Positions 18,122 through 26,788 of a stretch of DNA of 64,000 bases are shown piece by piece. Within the stretch, counting starts at the first letter, position 1, and the number at the start of each line of letters is the position of its first letter. The stretch is from positions 248,001-312,000 of the forward strand of contig JADJQQ010000001.1 in the NCBI GenBank assembly GCA_016712625.1, written 5' to 3'. Under the pieces are notes generated by a model. It saw nothing but the letters and a program-made list of their open reading frames with translations. It was not told the origin of the DNA and ran no database searches. Made by a program: the position numbers and the translations under genes. Source of the DNA: Candidatus Competibacteraceae bacterium (GTDB lineage Bacteria; Pseudomonadota; Gammaproteobacteria; Competibacterales; Competibacteraceae).

Positions 18122-18358
18122 TCAGTATCTCCTTCTAACCTTCACTTTCTTACAACTTTCGTATCTGACTCCATTGCGATAGTAGTGCTTGCACACCGTC
18201 TTGTAACGATAAGTCGGTCTTGTGGTGCATATTTTCTTGGATACACCGTGGCTGTAAACGGTGCGGCACGTAGTCCGCGCTTCTGCCTCTTGAATTGGCA
18301 GGGCGACCACGCCACCAACGAAAATCGCCAGCAAGCCAGCTTTCAGGAACCCTTTCAT
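18122..18358 (-). CDS. Small secreted basic protein with two Cys-bracketed repeats (unknown function)
   Basis: I do not recognise a family. The 78-residue product starts with a Sec signal peptide (KAGLLAIFVGGVVALPI, then AEA as a likely cleavage site near residue 27). The mature part is about 50 residues, strongly basic, with four cysteines. These lie in two units of identical spacing: CRTVYSHGVSKKIC and CKHYYRNGVRYESC, both C-x3-Y-x2-GV-x4-C, joined by 11 residues. This suggests a duplicated disulfide loop. GGGAGG lies 8 bases before the ATG, and a hairpin terminator follows, so it is probably an independent gene between apbC and dcd. Periplasmic or secreted location is inferred. Confidence 0.75.
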   Translation of the reverse strand: MKGFLKAGLLAIFVGGVVALPIQEAEARTTCRTVYSHGVSKKICTTRPTYRYKTVCKHYYRNGVRYESCKKVKVRRRY

Positions 18359-18442
18359 TTCAATAAGCCTCCCAAAATCGATGTAGTTTGAAGATGGTCA
18401 CTCGTCTAAGTGAAACCGAGTTAAGCATAGTTCAAAAATGCT

Positions 18443-19534
18443 TTACGTACTCTGAATGACAATGTTTGGAAACTTGTGACTGTAATTTTTGGCCTGCAGC
18501 GACAATCGGGCGGCGGTGCGACGGGCAATGTCCCGGTATAAGCCGGCGATGCGACTGTCCGGCTCTGCGATCACGGTCGGTTGTCCGTTATCGGTTTCTT
18601 CCCGAATGCGAATATCCAGCGGCAAGGCGCCAAGAAAAGGCACGTTGTAGTCGGCCGCCATCCGTTGCCCGCCACCCTCACCGAAAATATGCTCCTCGTG
18701 CCCGCATTTCGAGCAAATGTGGAGACTCATGTTCTCGACGATACCCAGCACGGGAATTTCCACTTTCTCGAACATCTTCAATCCCCGCCGCGCATCCAGC
18801 AAGGCGATATCCTGTGGGGTGGTCACGATAATCGCCCCGCTGACCGGTACCTTTTGCGATAGAGTCAACTGCGTATCGCCAGTTCCCGGCGGCAGGTCGA
18901 TGACCAGATAATCCAGCGCTTCCCAGCGGGTATCGCGCAGCAACTGCTCCAACGCCTGCGTAACCATCGGCCCCCGCCAGACCATCGGCGTTTCCTCTTC
19001 AATCAGATAACCGATGGACATTGATTGAATGCCATACCTGATCACGGGATTGAGCGACTTGCCATCCGGCGATGTAGGCCGGTCTTGCGAACCCAGCATC
19101 CGAGGTTGACTGGGACCGTAGATGTCCGCATCCAGCAACCCAACTTGCGCGCCTTCGAGGCTCAACGCCAGCGCCAGATTGACCGCCGTGGTGGATTTGC
19201 CAACGCCGCCTTTACCGGAGGCTACCGCGACGACATTCTTGACGCCCGGCAAGGGTTTTAAGCCGCGCTGCACTTCGTGGGAAATAATTTTGCTCTCAAG
19301 CCGAATGACGATATCGGTAACCCCCGGCAGGTTCGCCAACCGCTCGCGGAGGGCGACAACCAGCGCGTCCCGATAACCGGCCGCCGGAAAGCCTAACTCA
19401 ACATCCAGTTCGATCCGACCATTCTCGGTTTGAATCCGGCGTAGCGATTTAGCCGAAACCAAATCTTGTTCCAGATAGGGATCCACATAGCCCTTAAGGG
19501 CGGTTTCCACATCGGCGCGCGTTACCGCGGTCAT
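18443..19534 (-). CDS. apbC: Iron-sulfur cluster carrier protein ApbC/Mrp
   Basis: A 363-residue P-loop ATPase that binds and transfers 4Fe-4S clusters. An N-terminal MIP18/DUF59-type domain (to about 95) precedes the deviant Walker A motif ASGKGGVGKSTTAVNLA. The C-terminal CxxC in HICSKCGHEEH is the cluster-binding site. It diverges from metG with about 118 bases between the starts, the conserved mrp/metG arrangement. Confidence 0.95.
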   Translation of the reverse strand: MTAVTRADVETALKGYVDPYLEQDLVSAKSLRRIQTENGRIELDVELGFPAAGYRDALVVALRERLANLPGVTDIVIRLESKIISHEVQRGLKPLPGVKNVVAVASGKGGVGKSTTAVNLALALSLEGAQVGLLDADIYGPSQPRMLGSQDRPTSPDGKSLNPVIRYGIQSMSIGYLIEEETPMVWRGPMVTQALEQLLRDTRWEALDYLVIDLPPGTGDTQLTLSQKVPVSGAIIVTTPQDIALLDARRGLKMFEKVEIPVLGIVENMSLHICSKCGHEEHIFGEGGGQRMAADYNVPFLGALPLDIRIREETDNGQPTVIAEPDSRIAGLYRDIARRTAARLSLQAKNYSHKFPNIVIQST

Positions 19535-19652
19535 AGGATTTCCTCTCGATCAAGCCTTCACTGTTAAAATTACCCGCCATCCGATGGATGACAGTCACGC
19601 TGGAATGCTGCTAACGTAACGGCCTTTCCGACCCACTGCAACCATCCGTATC

Positions 19653-21692
19653 ATGAGCGATTCCACCACCCGCCGCATCCTCGTCACCAGCGCCCTCCCC
19701 TATGCGAACGGCCCCATCCATATCGGTCATCTGGTGGAATATATCCAGACCGACATTTGGGTGCGTTTTCAGAAACTGCGCGGCCACGAATGCTATTACC
19801 TCTGCGCCGACGACGCACATGGCACGCCGATCATGCTGCGGGCCGAACAGGATGGCCTAACGCCAGAACAACTGATCGAGCGGGTCTGGCACGAACATCG
19901 CACCGACTTCGCCGATTTCCTGATCGAATTTGACAACTACTATTCGACCCATTCGCCGGAAAATCGCCACTACGCCGAATTAATTTACCGGCGGTTAAAC
20001 GAAGCGGGCCACATCAGCCGCCGAGTGATCACCCAAGCCTATGACCCGGAAAAGCAGATGTTCTTGCCGGATCGCTTCATCAAGGGCGAATGCCCGCGCT
20101 GCGGCGCTCCCGATCAGTATGGGGACAGTTGCGAGAACTGTGGGGCCACCTACTCCCCCACCGACCTGAAAAACCCGCGTTCGGTTATTTCCGGCGCCAC
20201 GCCGATCACCAAGGAATCCTTGCACTTTTTCTTTAAGCTGGGCGATTTCGAGACCATGCTGAAACAGTGGATCGTCAGCGGGCCGATCCAGTCGCGGATG
20301 GCCAACAAACTCGACGAATGGTTTTCCGCCGGCTTGCAGGAATGGGATATCTCCCGCGACGCGCCCTATTGGGGTTTCGAAATCCCCGATGCGCCTGGCA
20401 AATATTTCTATGTCTGGCTTGATGCCCCCATCGGTTACATGGCCAGCTTCCAAAATTACTGCGACCGCACCGGATTGGATTTCAATGATTTTTGGAAAGA
20501 GGACAGCACGGCGGAGGTTCATCACTTCATCGGTAAGGATATCGCTTATTTCCATATCTTGTTCTGGCCGGCCGAACTGACCGGCGCGGGCTTTCGCAAG
20601 CCCACGGCGGTAAATTGCCACGGCTTTCTGACCGTGGACGGACAAAAGATGTCAAAGTCCAGGGGCACCTTCATCAAGGCGCGCACCTACCTTCAGCACT
20701 TGCGGCCGGAATATCTGCGCTATTACTTCGCCACCAAACTGAGCGACGGCATCGACGATCTCGACCTTAACTTCGAAGACTTCATGCAACGCGTTAACAG
20801 TGATCTGGTCGGAAAGCTGGTTAATATCGCCAGCCGCAGCGCCGGTTTCATTACCCGCCGCTTTAACGGCCGCTTGGCGGACACCTTGGCGGAGCCGGCC
20901 CTGTACGCTGATTTCGTCGCCGCGGGCGATTCCATCGCTCAAGCTTACGAAGGGCGGGAATTCGGCCGCGCGATGCGGGAAATTATGGCCTTGGCCGACC
21001 GGGCCAATCAGTATATCGACGAGAAAAAACCCTGGGTGCTGGCCAAACAGCTCGATACCGCCCCTGAAGTTCAGGCGGTGTGCGGCATGGGTTTAAATTT
21101 GTTTCGGGTGCTGATGCTTTATCTCAAACCGGTGTTGCCGGGCGTGGCGGTTGAAGTCGAACACTTCCTGCAAATCCCGCCATTGCGCTGGAACGACCTC
21201 CCCAAGCCGCTGCTCGGCCATGCCATCGCGGAGTTCAAACCACTGATGCAACGCATCGAACAGGCTCAGATCGCCGCGATGATCGAAGACTCCAAGGAAA
21301 ATTACCCGACGACCGACGGGGCGGCCGTTTCGGCCCCACGCCCTTTGTTGGCCGATGACCCCATCGCCCCGACCATCACGATCGAAGAGTTCGCCAAGAT
21401 TGATTTGCGGGTCGCTCGAATCGTCACAGCGGAAGCGGTAACCGGCGCTGACAAGCTGGTGCGGCTGGAACTCGATCTCGGCGGAGAAACCCGCCAAGTG
21501 TTCGCCGGCATCAAATCAGCCTATGCACCCGAAGATTTGCAAGGCCGGCTGACTGTGGTTGCCGCCAATCTGGCCCCGCGCAAAATGCGCTTTGGGCTTT
21601 CCGAAGGGATGATACTGGCGGCTGGCGACGGTAACGGTATCTACTTGCTGGCTCCCGATAGCGGAGCGGAACCTGGGATGCGGGTCAAATAA
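19653..21692 (+). CDS. metG: Methionyl-tRNA synthetase
   Basis: Charges initiator and elongator tRNA-Met. The class I signature PYANGPIHIGH is at residues 15-25, a zinc knuckle CPRCGAPDQYGDSCENCG near 148-165, and KMSKS in DGQKMSKSRGTF near 331. The C-terminal 110 residues (IDLRVARIVTAEAV...) form the EMAP-II-like tRNA-binding dimerisation domain. Length 679 equals the two-domain form (677 in E. coli). Ends 18 bases before the stop of a convergent gene. Confidence 0.97.
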   Translation: MSDSTTRRILVTSALPYANGPIHIGHLVEYIQTDIWVRFQKLRGHECYYLCADDAHGTPIMLRAEQDGLTPEQLIERVWHEHRTDFADFLIEFDNYYSTHSPENRHYAELIYRRLNEAGHISRRVITQAYDPEKQMFLPDRFIKGECPRCGAPDQYGDSCENCGATYSPTDLKNPRSVISGATPITKESLHFFFKLGDFETMLKQWIVSGPIQSRMANKLDEWFSAGLQEWDISRDAPYWGFEIPDAPGKYFYVWLDAPIGYMASFQNYCDRTGLDFNDFWKEDSTAEVHHFIGKDIAYFHILFWPAELTGAGFRKPTAVNCHGFLTVDGQKMSKSRGTFIKARTYLQHLRPEYLRYYFATKLSDGIDDLDLNFEDFMQRVNSDLVGKLVNIASRSAGFITRRFNGRLADTLAEPALYADFVAAGDSIAQAYEGREFGRAMREIMALADRANQYIDEKKPWVLAKQLDTAPEVQAVCGMGLNLFRVLMLYLKPVLPGVAVEVEHFLQIPPLRWNDLPKPLLGHAIAEFKPLMQRIEQAQIAAMIEDSKENYPTTDGAAVSAPRPLLADDPIAPTITIEEFAKIDLRVARIVTAEAVTGADKLVRLELDLGGETRQVFAGIKSAYAPEDLQGRLTVVAANLAPRKMRFGLSEGMILAAGDGNGIYLLAPDSGAEPGMRVK

Positions 21693-21694
21693 TA

Positions 21695-21728
21695 GCCCCC
21701 GCGCAATGGTCTAATGCGCGCTTTTACC
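21695..21728. terminator. Weak hairpin between convergent metG and the sugar transferase
   Basis: CGCGCA and TGCGCG form a 6-bp stem around the loop ATGGTCTAA immediately after the metG stop, followed by CTTTTA. The right arm overlaps the last codons of the opposing gene. Short stem and imperfect T run, so a terminator is plausible rather than sure. Confidence 0.35.
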
Positions 21729-23108
21729 CCAAAAGACGGTATGAACCGTTTGCAGCAGAATCACGGTATCAAAAAAAATGCTGTAATTTTTGATGTAATA
21801 GAGGTCGTATTGCAATTTTTCACGGGCGTCCTCTTCGGAAGCGCCATAAGGAAAACAGATTTGCGCCCAGCCGGTAATACCCGGTTTCACCATGTGGCGC
21901 ATTGCGTAAAAAGGGATGTTTTTGGCCAATTTGGCGACGAACTCCGGACGTTCGGGCCGAGGTCCGACAAAGCTCATGTCGCCGCGCAGCACGTTGTATA
22001 ATTGCGGCAATTCATCAATGCGGGTATCGCGGATAATGGCGCCGATTCGGGTAATGCGCGGGTCTCCCTTGGTCGCCCACACGGCTTTGCCGCCTTTCTC
22101 GGCATCTTCCCGCATGCTACGAAATTTGACGACGTTGAATGGATGTCCATTCAAGCCAACGCGGGTTTGCCAATACAAAATCTTGCCGCGGCAACCTGCC
22201 TCCAGCCAGATCGCCAACGCGGTCAACAACATGACGGGCAATACCAACACCAACAACGCCAAACTGGTGATCAGATCAAACAAACGTTTGAATACCCAGT
22301 TGATCATGGCGAACTGAAACCCTTCGGCAAAGAGCAAATTACTTGGCCGCAAGGCGTCCAGCTGGATTTTGCCCGATTGACGTTCGAAGAATGTGAGGAA
22401 ATTACTGATCCGAATCCCATCGGTCTTGCAGTCCATCATTTCATCCATGGGAAATCCCTTGCGGCGGTCGTCCATCGCCACCACGATTTCGTCCACGGTC
22501 AATTGATCCGCCAGATCATTCAACTTGGTGGTTACCTGAAGTATCCGTTCAGCCGGCACGCTCAGCGTTTCCTCTTCGTGAACCTGGATGTAGCCTAGAA
22601 CGGAAAATCCGCTGGTTTTATGGCGCTCCAACTCTTCAATCTGGGCGGCTTGCTGGCCCACGCCGAGCACCAACAACCGACGTTTGACATCCGTATGCTT
22701 GGAAACCTGGAAAAAAAAGATCCTTAGGCAAACCACGCCAACAAAGGCGGCTCCAAACGCCAGACTAAACGCGCCGCGCGCGATATAAAGATCGGGAATC
22801 AGGTAATAAATGGCCACCACGACGAACAAGCCGAGCATGAAGCTGACGGCGACCCGTAGCAGCATATCGCTCCCGCCGTTCCAAAAATTGCGCTCATACA
22901 AACCCATCGCGGTCATAATCAGGCCCATGACCAGCACGAACACAAGCGCGCTCGGAATGGTTTCACTAAATAGAGGCACGGAATCTTCCGCGCCCAAAGA
23001 CCGATATAATGATTGGCCAAGATAAATTGACCAGAACATGTGAAGAAATTCGGCAATCAACAAAGTCAGCAGGGCGCGAGATATGTAGTGTCTAAATATA
23101 CGCATCAT
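21711..23108 (-). CDS. Polyprenyl-phosphate sugar-1-phosphate transferase (TIGR03013/EpsB-like)
   Basis: Initiating transferase of exopolysaccharide synthesis: moves a sugar phosphate from a nucleotide sugar to undecaprenyl phosphate in the inner membrane. About four N-terminal membrane helices are followed by a CoA-binding/Rossmann-like segment (RRLLVLGVGQQAAQIEELER), a fifth helix, and the WbaP/PglC catalytic domain with KFRSMREDAEKGG, ITRIGAIIRDTRIDELPQLYNVL and GDMSFVGPRPERPEF. The MRIFRHYISRALL start resembles the PEP-CTERM-associated subgroup TIGR03013. The ATG at 23108 is preferred; a TTG at 23153 would add 15 residues. No other PEP-CTERM/XrtA genes are in the window. Confidence 0.88.
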   Translation of the reverse strand: MMRIFRHYISRALLTLLIAEFLHMFWSIYLGQSLYRSLGAEDSVPLFSETIPSALVFVLVMGLIMTAMGLYERNFWNGGSDMLLRVAVSFMLGLFVVVAIYYLIPDLYIARGAFSLAFGAAFVGVVCLRIFFFQVSKHTDVKRRLLVLGVGQQAAQIEELERHKTSGFSVLGYIQVHEEETLSVPAERILQVTTKLNDLADQLTVDEIVVAMDDRRKGFPMDEMMDCKTDGIRISNFLTFFERQSGKIQLDALRPSNLLFAEGFQFAMINWVFKRLFDLITSLALLVLVLPVMLLTALAIWLEAGCRGKILYWQTRVGLNGHPFNVVKFRSMREDAEKGGKAVWATKGDPRITRIGAIIRDTRIDELPQLYNVLRGDMSFVGPRPERPEFVAKLAKNIPFYAMRHMVKPGITGWAQICFPYGASEEDAREKLQYDLYYIKNYSIFFDTVILLQTVHTVFWGKSAH

Positions 23109-23265
23109 GAGATTTGGATGCTCGAAATCCTTAAAAATAGCAACAGTAGTCAAGCCATAGATACTTAATATTAGTCATCTATCTGGGCATAAATGCACAA
23201 CAATTAGTATCTTAATGATATCATCAAATGCAATTTCGTACTAGCATCGTAACATGGAGTATCTA

Positions 23266-24543
23266 ATGTTTGACCTTGCCACCACGTCGATTGGTATTGT
23301 TGGCCTCGGTTATGTGGGACTTCCCCTGGCGGTCGAATTCGGCAAAATTTTTCCTACCTTGGGTTTGGATATCAACGAAAACCGCATTGAAGAGCTGCGG
23401 GCTGGCATCGACAGCACCCTGGAAGCCGCGCCGGAAGATTTGCGCCAAGCCCAGCACTTACGGTTTACCAGCCGGGCCGAGGATCTGGCGAGCTGCAATG
23501 TGTATATTGTCACGGTCCCCACGCCAGTGGATGGCTACAAGCGTCCGGATTTCCGCCCGCTCATCGGCGCCAGCACCACGGTCGGCCGCTTGCTGAAAAC
23601 CGGCGATGTGGTGGTTTACGAATCCACGGTTTATCCGGGCGCCACCGAGGAGGTGTGCGTGCCTATCTTGGAACGGGAATCGGGCTTACGATTCAATGTC
23701 GATTTCTTCGCCGGCTACAGCCCCGAACGCATCAATCCCGGCGACAAGGAACACCGCATCACCACCATTCGGAAGATTACCTCCGGCTCCACCGCGGCAG
23801 TAGCACACTATATCGACGGACTGTACCAGCGCATTATCGTCGCTGGCACCCATCAAGCCTCCAGCATCCGGGTGGCGGAGGCGGCGAAAGTCATCGAAAA
23901 CACCCAACGCGATGTCAATATCGCCTTGATCAACGAATTGGCGCTGCTGTTTGATCGCTTGGGGATCGACACCCAAGAAGTGCTGTTGGCGGCCGGTTCC
24001 AAATGGAATTTTTTACCGTTCCAGCCCGGCCTGGTCGGCGGTCACTGCATCGGCGTCGACCCTTACTACCTCACCCATAAGGCCCAAGAAATCGGTTATC
24101 ACCCGGAAATGATTTTGGCCGGCCGGCGGATCAACGATGGCATGGGGGCCTATGTCGCCCTGCGCGTGGTCAAACTGATGACCCACAAACGCATTCCAGT
24201 GGTTGACGCCAAAATTCTAGTCATGGGTTTAACGTTCAAGGAAAATTGCCCGGACTTGCGCAACACCCGAGTCGTCGATATCGTTCGGGAATTTTGCGAT
24301 TACAACGCCCAGGTTGATGTTTACGACCCGTGGGTGGATCGCCAGGAAGCCGTGCGCGAATATGGGATTGAGCCGGTGCAAGAGCCAAAACCGGGCCATT
24401 ACGATGCGATTATCCTTGCGGTTGCCCACCGGCAGTTTCGAGAGCTCGGCGCCGAACGGATCCGCCAGTTCGGAAAACCCAATTCGGTGCTGTTTGATGT
24501 GAAATATCTATTGCCGGCGAATACCGTCGATGGCCGTTTGTAA
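23266..24543 (+). CDS. Nucleotide-sugar dehydrogenase (TviB/WbpO type)
   Basis: NAD-dependent UDP-sugar 6-dehydrogenase that oxidises C6 to a uronic acid in two steps. Rossmann motif GIVGLGYVGLPLAVEFG at the N-terminus, central helix with AEAAKVIENTQRDVNIALINE, catalytic Cys in GGHCIGVDPYYLT (near 265), and the C-terminal domain MGLTFKENCPDLRNTRVVDI. The sequence style is that of TviB/WbpO, which use UDP-GlcNAc or UDP-GalNAc rather than UDP-glucose; exact substrate is inferred. The ATG at 23266 has GGAG six bases upstream; an ATG at 23254 without such a site would add four residues. First of a two-gene unit with the epimerase. Confidence 0.9.
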   Translation: MFDLATTSIGIVGLGYVGLPLAVEFGKIFPTLGLDINENRIEELRAGIDSTLEAAPEDLRQAQHLRFTSRAEDLASCNVYIVTVPTPVDGYKRPDFRPLIGASTTVGRLLKTGDVVVYESTVYPGATEEVCVPILERESGLRFNVDFFAGYSPERINPGDKEHRITTIRKITSGSTAAVAHYIDGLYQRIIVAGTHQASSIRVAEAAKVIENTQRDVNIALINELALLFDRLGIDTQEVLLAAGSKWNFLPFQPGLVGGHCIGVDPYYLTHKAQEIGYHPEMILAGRRINDGMGAYVALRVVKLMTHKRIPVVDAKILVMGLTFKENCPDLRNTRVVDIVREFCDYNAQVDVYDPWVDRQEAVREYGIEPVQEPKPGHYDAIILAVAHRQFRELGAERIRQFGKPNSVLFDVKYLLPANTVDGRL

Positions 24544-24561
24544 GGAAGACGGAGAAAGATC

Positions 24562-25569
24562 ATGAAAATTCTGGTTACCGGCAGCGCGGGTTTTATCGGC
24601 TCGGCGCTGTCGCTCCGCCTGCTAGAACGGGGAGACGAGATTGTCGGCATCGATAATCTGAACGACTACTATGACGTGAATTTAAAACGGGCGCGCCTGG
24701 CGCGCCTCCAGCCCTACCCCGGCTTTACGCCCATCCAGATCAGTCTGGAAAACCGGGATGCCTTAACCGAAACTTTCGCTAAACACCGGCCTCAGCGAGT
24801 CGTCAATTTAGCCGCGCAGGCCGGCGTGCGTTACTCTATCCAAAACCCCCAGGCTTACGTGGATTCGAATCTGGTGGGCTTTGTCAATGTGTTGGAAGCC
24901 TGCCGCCATCACGGCGTCGAACATCTGGTGTACGCTTCAACCAGTTCGGTGTATGGCGCCAACACGAAAATGCCGTTTTCGGTGCACGATAATGTCGATC
25001 ATCCGGTCAGTCTGTACGCGGCGACCAAGAAAGCCAACGAGTTGATGGCGCATACCTACAGCCATTTGTACGGATTGCCGACCACCGGGCTGCGTTTTTT
25101 CACCGTTTATGGGCCGTGGGGACGACCGGATATGGCCTTGTTCCTGTTCACCCGCAACATCCTGGCGGGCAAGCCCATCGATGTCTTCAACTACGGCCAT
25201 CACCGGCGCGATTTCACGTATGTCGATGACATCGTGGAAGGCGTGCTGCGGGTTGTCGATCAAGTCGCCGCGCCAAGTCCCCACTGGTCGGGCGATGCTC
25301 CCGACCCCGCCACCAGTCAGGTGCCGTATCGACTGTACAATATCGGTAGCCACCGACCCATCGAATTGATGCGCTATATCGAAGTTTTGGAAGATTGCCT
25401 GGGTTGTAAAGCCATCAAAAATTTCTTACCGATGCAGATTGGCGACGTACCGGACACCTATGCTGACGTAGACGCCTTGGTGGAAGCTGTCGGTTATCAG
25501 CCTGAAACGCCCGTTGAAGAGGGGGTGGTCCGCTTCGTAAGCTGGTATCGAGAGTATTACCGGGTCTAG
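24562..25569 (+). CDS. NAD-dependent sugar epimerase (UDP-glucuronate 4-epimerase family)
   Basis: Extended short-chain dehydrogenase of 335 residues. The NAD-binding motif GSAGFIGSALSLRL is at residues 7-20; NLNDYYDVNLKRARL is typical of the UDP-glucuronate 4-epimerase group; the catalytic Tyr-Lys pair is in YAATKKANE, preceded by STSSVYG. It starts 18 bases after the dehydrogenase with a GGAG site, so the pair probably acts in sequence to make an epimerised UDP-uronic acid for surface polysaccharide. The 3' end overlaps the dnaQ stop by 4 bases on the other strand. Confidence 0.9.
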   Translation: MKILVTGSAGFIGSALSLRLLERGDEIVGIDNLNDYYDVNLKRARLARLQPYPGFTPIQISLENRDALTETFAKHRPQRVVNLAAQAGVRYSIQNPQAYVDSNLVGFVNVLEACRHHGVEHLVYASTSSVYGANTKMPFSVHDNVDHPVSLYAATKKANELMAHTYSHLYGLPTTGLRFFTVYGPWGRPDMALFLFTRNILAGKPIDVFNYGHHRRDFTYVDDIVEGVLRVVDQVAAPSPHWSGDAPDPATSQVPYRLYNIGSHRPIELMRYIEVLEDCLGCKAIKNFLPMQIGDVPDTYADVDALVEAVGYQPETPVEEGVVRFVSWYREYYRV

Positions 25570-26309
25570 CGTTCAGCGGTTGGCCACTGCTTCCAGACGC
25601 ACTGTCCGCCGCTGCTCTGATCCAGCAGCTCCAAATAGCGGGCGTGCGCGGCCACTTCTTCGGCGTCGGCGCGGAGGACTAAAAGCGGGGCGCGATTTTG
25701 CGCCATTCTCAGCCTCGCTTCGCGAACCTCACTCCTTTGCGCCGCTCCCGCGGCGTGGGAGATTTCCGGTTCGAACATTGAACTCTGCTCGCGCGTCATC
25801 GCCAGATAGACGTCAGCCAGAATTTCGGCATCCAGTAACGCGCCGTGCAGGGTACGCTGCGAGTTATCGATATTGTAGCGCTTGCACAGCGCATCAAGGC
25901 TATTGCGCTGACCGGGATGACGGCGGCGGGCTAATAACAAGGTATCCTCGACCGCGCAGAGCTGTTCGAGCGCGACCTGGCCCCGCCCGCACAACCGCAA
26001 TTCATGGTTGAGAAACCCCAGGTCGAACGGCGCATTGTGGATGACCAACTCAGCCCCTTGCACAAAGGTCAGAAAATCCTCGGCAATGTCGGGAAAACGC
26101 GGCTGATTTTTGAGAAAGTCGTTGGTAATGCCATGTACCCGCACCGCTTCGGCGTCAATGCCACGGTCAGGTTGTAAATAGACGTGAAATTGTCGAGTGG
26201 TCTGTCGGCGGTTGATCAACTCGATGCAGCCAATTTCGATCACTCGATGTCCTTGGGTCGGCTCCAGGCCAGTGGTTTCGGTATCGAGAATAATTTGACG
26301 TTCGCGCAT
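25566..26309 (-). CDS. dnaQ: DNA polymerase III epsilon subunit (3'-5' proofreading exonuclease)
   Basis: Proofreading subunit of the replicase. DEDDh exonuclease motifs: ILDTETTGLEPTQGHRVIEIG (Exo I), HNAPFDLGFLNHEL (Exo II), and HGALLDAEILADVYLAM (Exo III with the catalytic His). The ATG at 26309 (MRERQIILDTE) gives 247 residues, near the 243 of E. coli; the open frame to 26516 lies over rnhA and is rejected. The C-terminal 60 residues would carry the alpha-subunit binding part. rnhA lies immediately upstream on the same strand, unlike E. coli where they diverge. Confidence 0.95.
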   Translation of the reverse strand: MRERQIILDTETTGLEPTQGHRVIEIGCIELINRRQTTRQFHVYLQPDRGIDAEAVRVHGITNDFLKNQPRFPDIAEDFLTFVQGAELVIHNAPFDLGFLNHELRLCGRGQVALEQLCAVEDTLLLARRRHPGQRNSLDALCKRYNIDNSQRTLHGALLDAEILADVYLAMTREQSSMFEPEISHAAGAAQRSEVREARLRMAQNRAPLLVLRADAEEVAAHARYLELLDQSSGGQCVWKQWPTAER

Positions 26310-26322
26310 AGCGGAGCCTTGC

Positions 26323-26787
26323 TCAAGGTTCGGTCGGGGTTGGATCGAGGCGCGGGATCGCGGCTCTGGCAAGCTGATCGACTCGTTCGTTATCAGCCAC
26401 GCCGCTGTGGCCGCGCACCCATCGCCATTCGATCTGGTGAGGCTGCATGGCGGTTTCGAGCCGTCGCCACAGATCGCTATTTTTGACCGGCTGGCGATCC
26501 GCCGTTTTCCAACCACGCTGTTTCCACCCGGCCAGCCATTCGGTAGCCCCTTTCAGCACATATTGGCTGTCGGTGTAAATTCGGACGGACATCGCGCGTT
26601 TCAAAGCTTCCAGACCCGCGATCACCGCCCACATTTCCATGCGGTTGTTGGTGGTGTCAACCTCGCCACCGAAGAGCTCCTTCTCATGACCCCGGTACCG
26701 CAACAGCGCCGCCCAGCCGCCAGGACCAGGATTACCGGAACAAGCACCGTCGGTAAATAAAAGCACGCGGTCGCCCCAATCATCCAT
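26323..26787 (-). CDS. rnhA: Ribonuclease HI
   Basis: Removes RNA from RNA-DNA hybrids. Catalytic residues are visible: Asp in LFTDGACSGNPGPGGW, Glu in TTNNRMEMWAVIAGLE, Asp in IYTDSQYV, His in VRGHSG, and Asp in ADNERVDQLA. Length 154 (155 in E. coli). It ends 13 bases before dnaQ and begins one base before the ABC ATPase stop, so all three may be on one transcript. Confidence 0.97.
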   Translation of the reverse strand: MDDWGDRVLLFTDGACSGNPGPGGWAALLRYRGHEKELFGGEVDTTNNRMEMWAVIAGLEALKRAMSVRIYTDSQYVLKGATEWLAGWKQRGWKTADRQPVKNSDLWRRLETAMQPHQIEWRWVRGHSGVADNERVDQLARAAIPRLDPTPTEP

Positions 26788-26788
26788 C

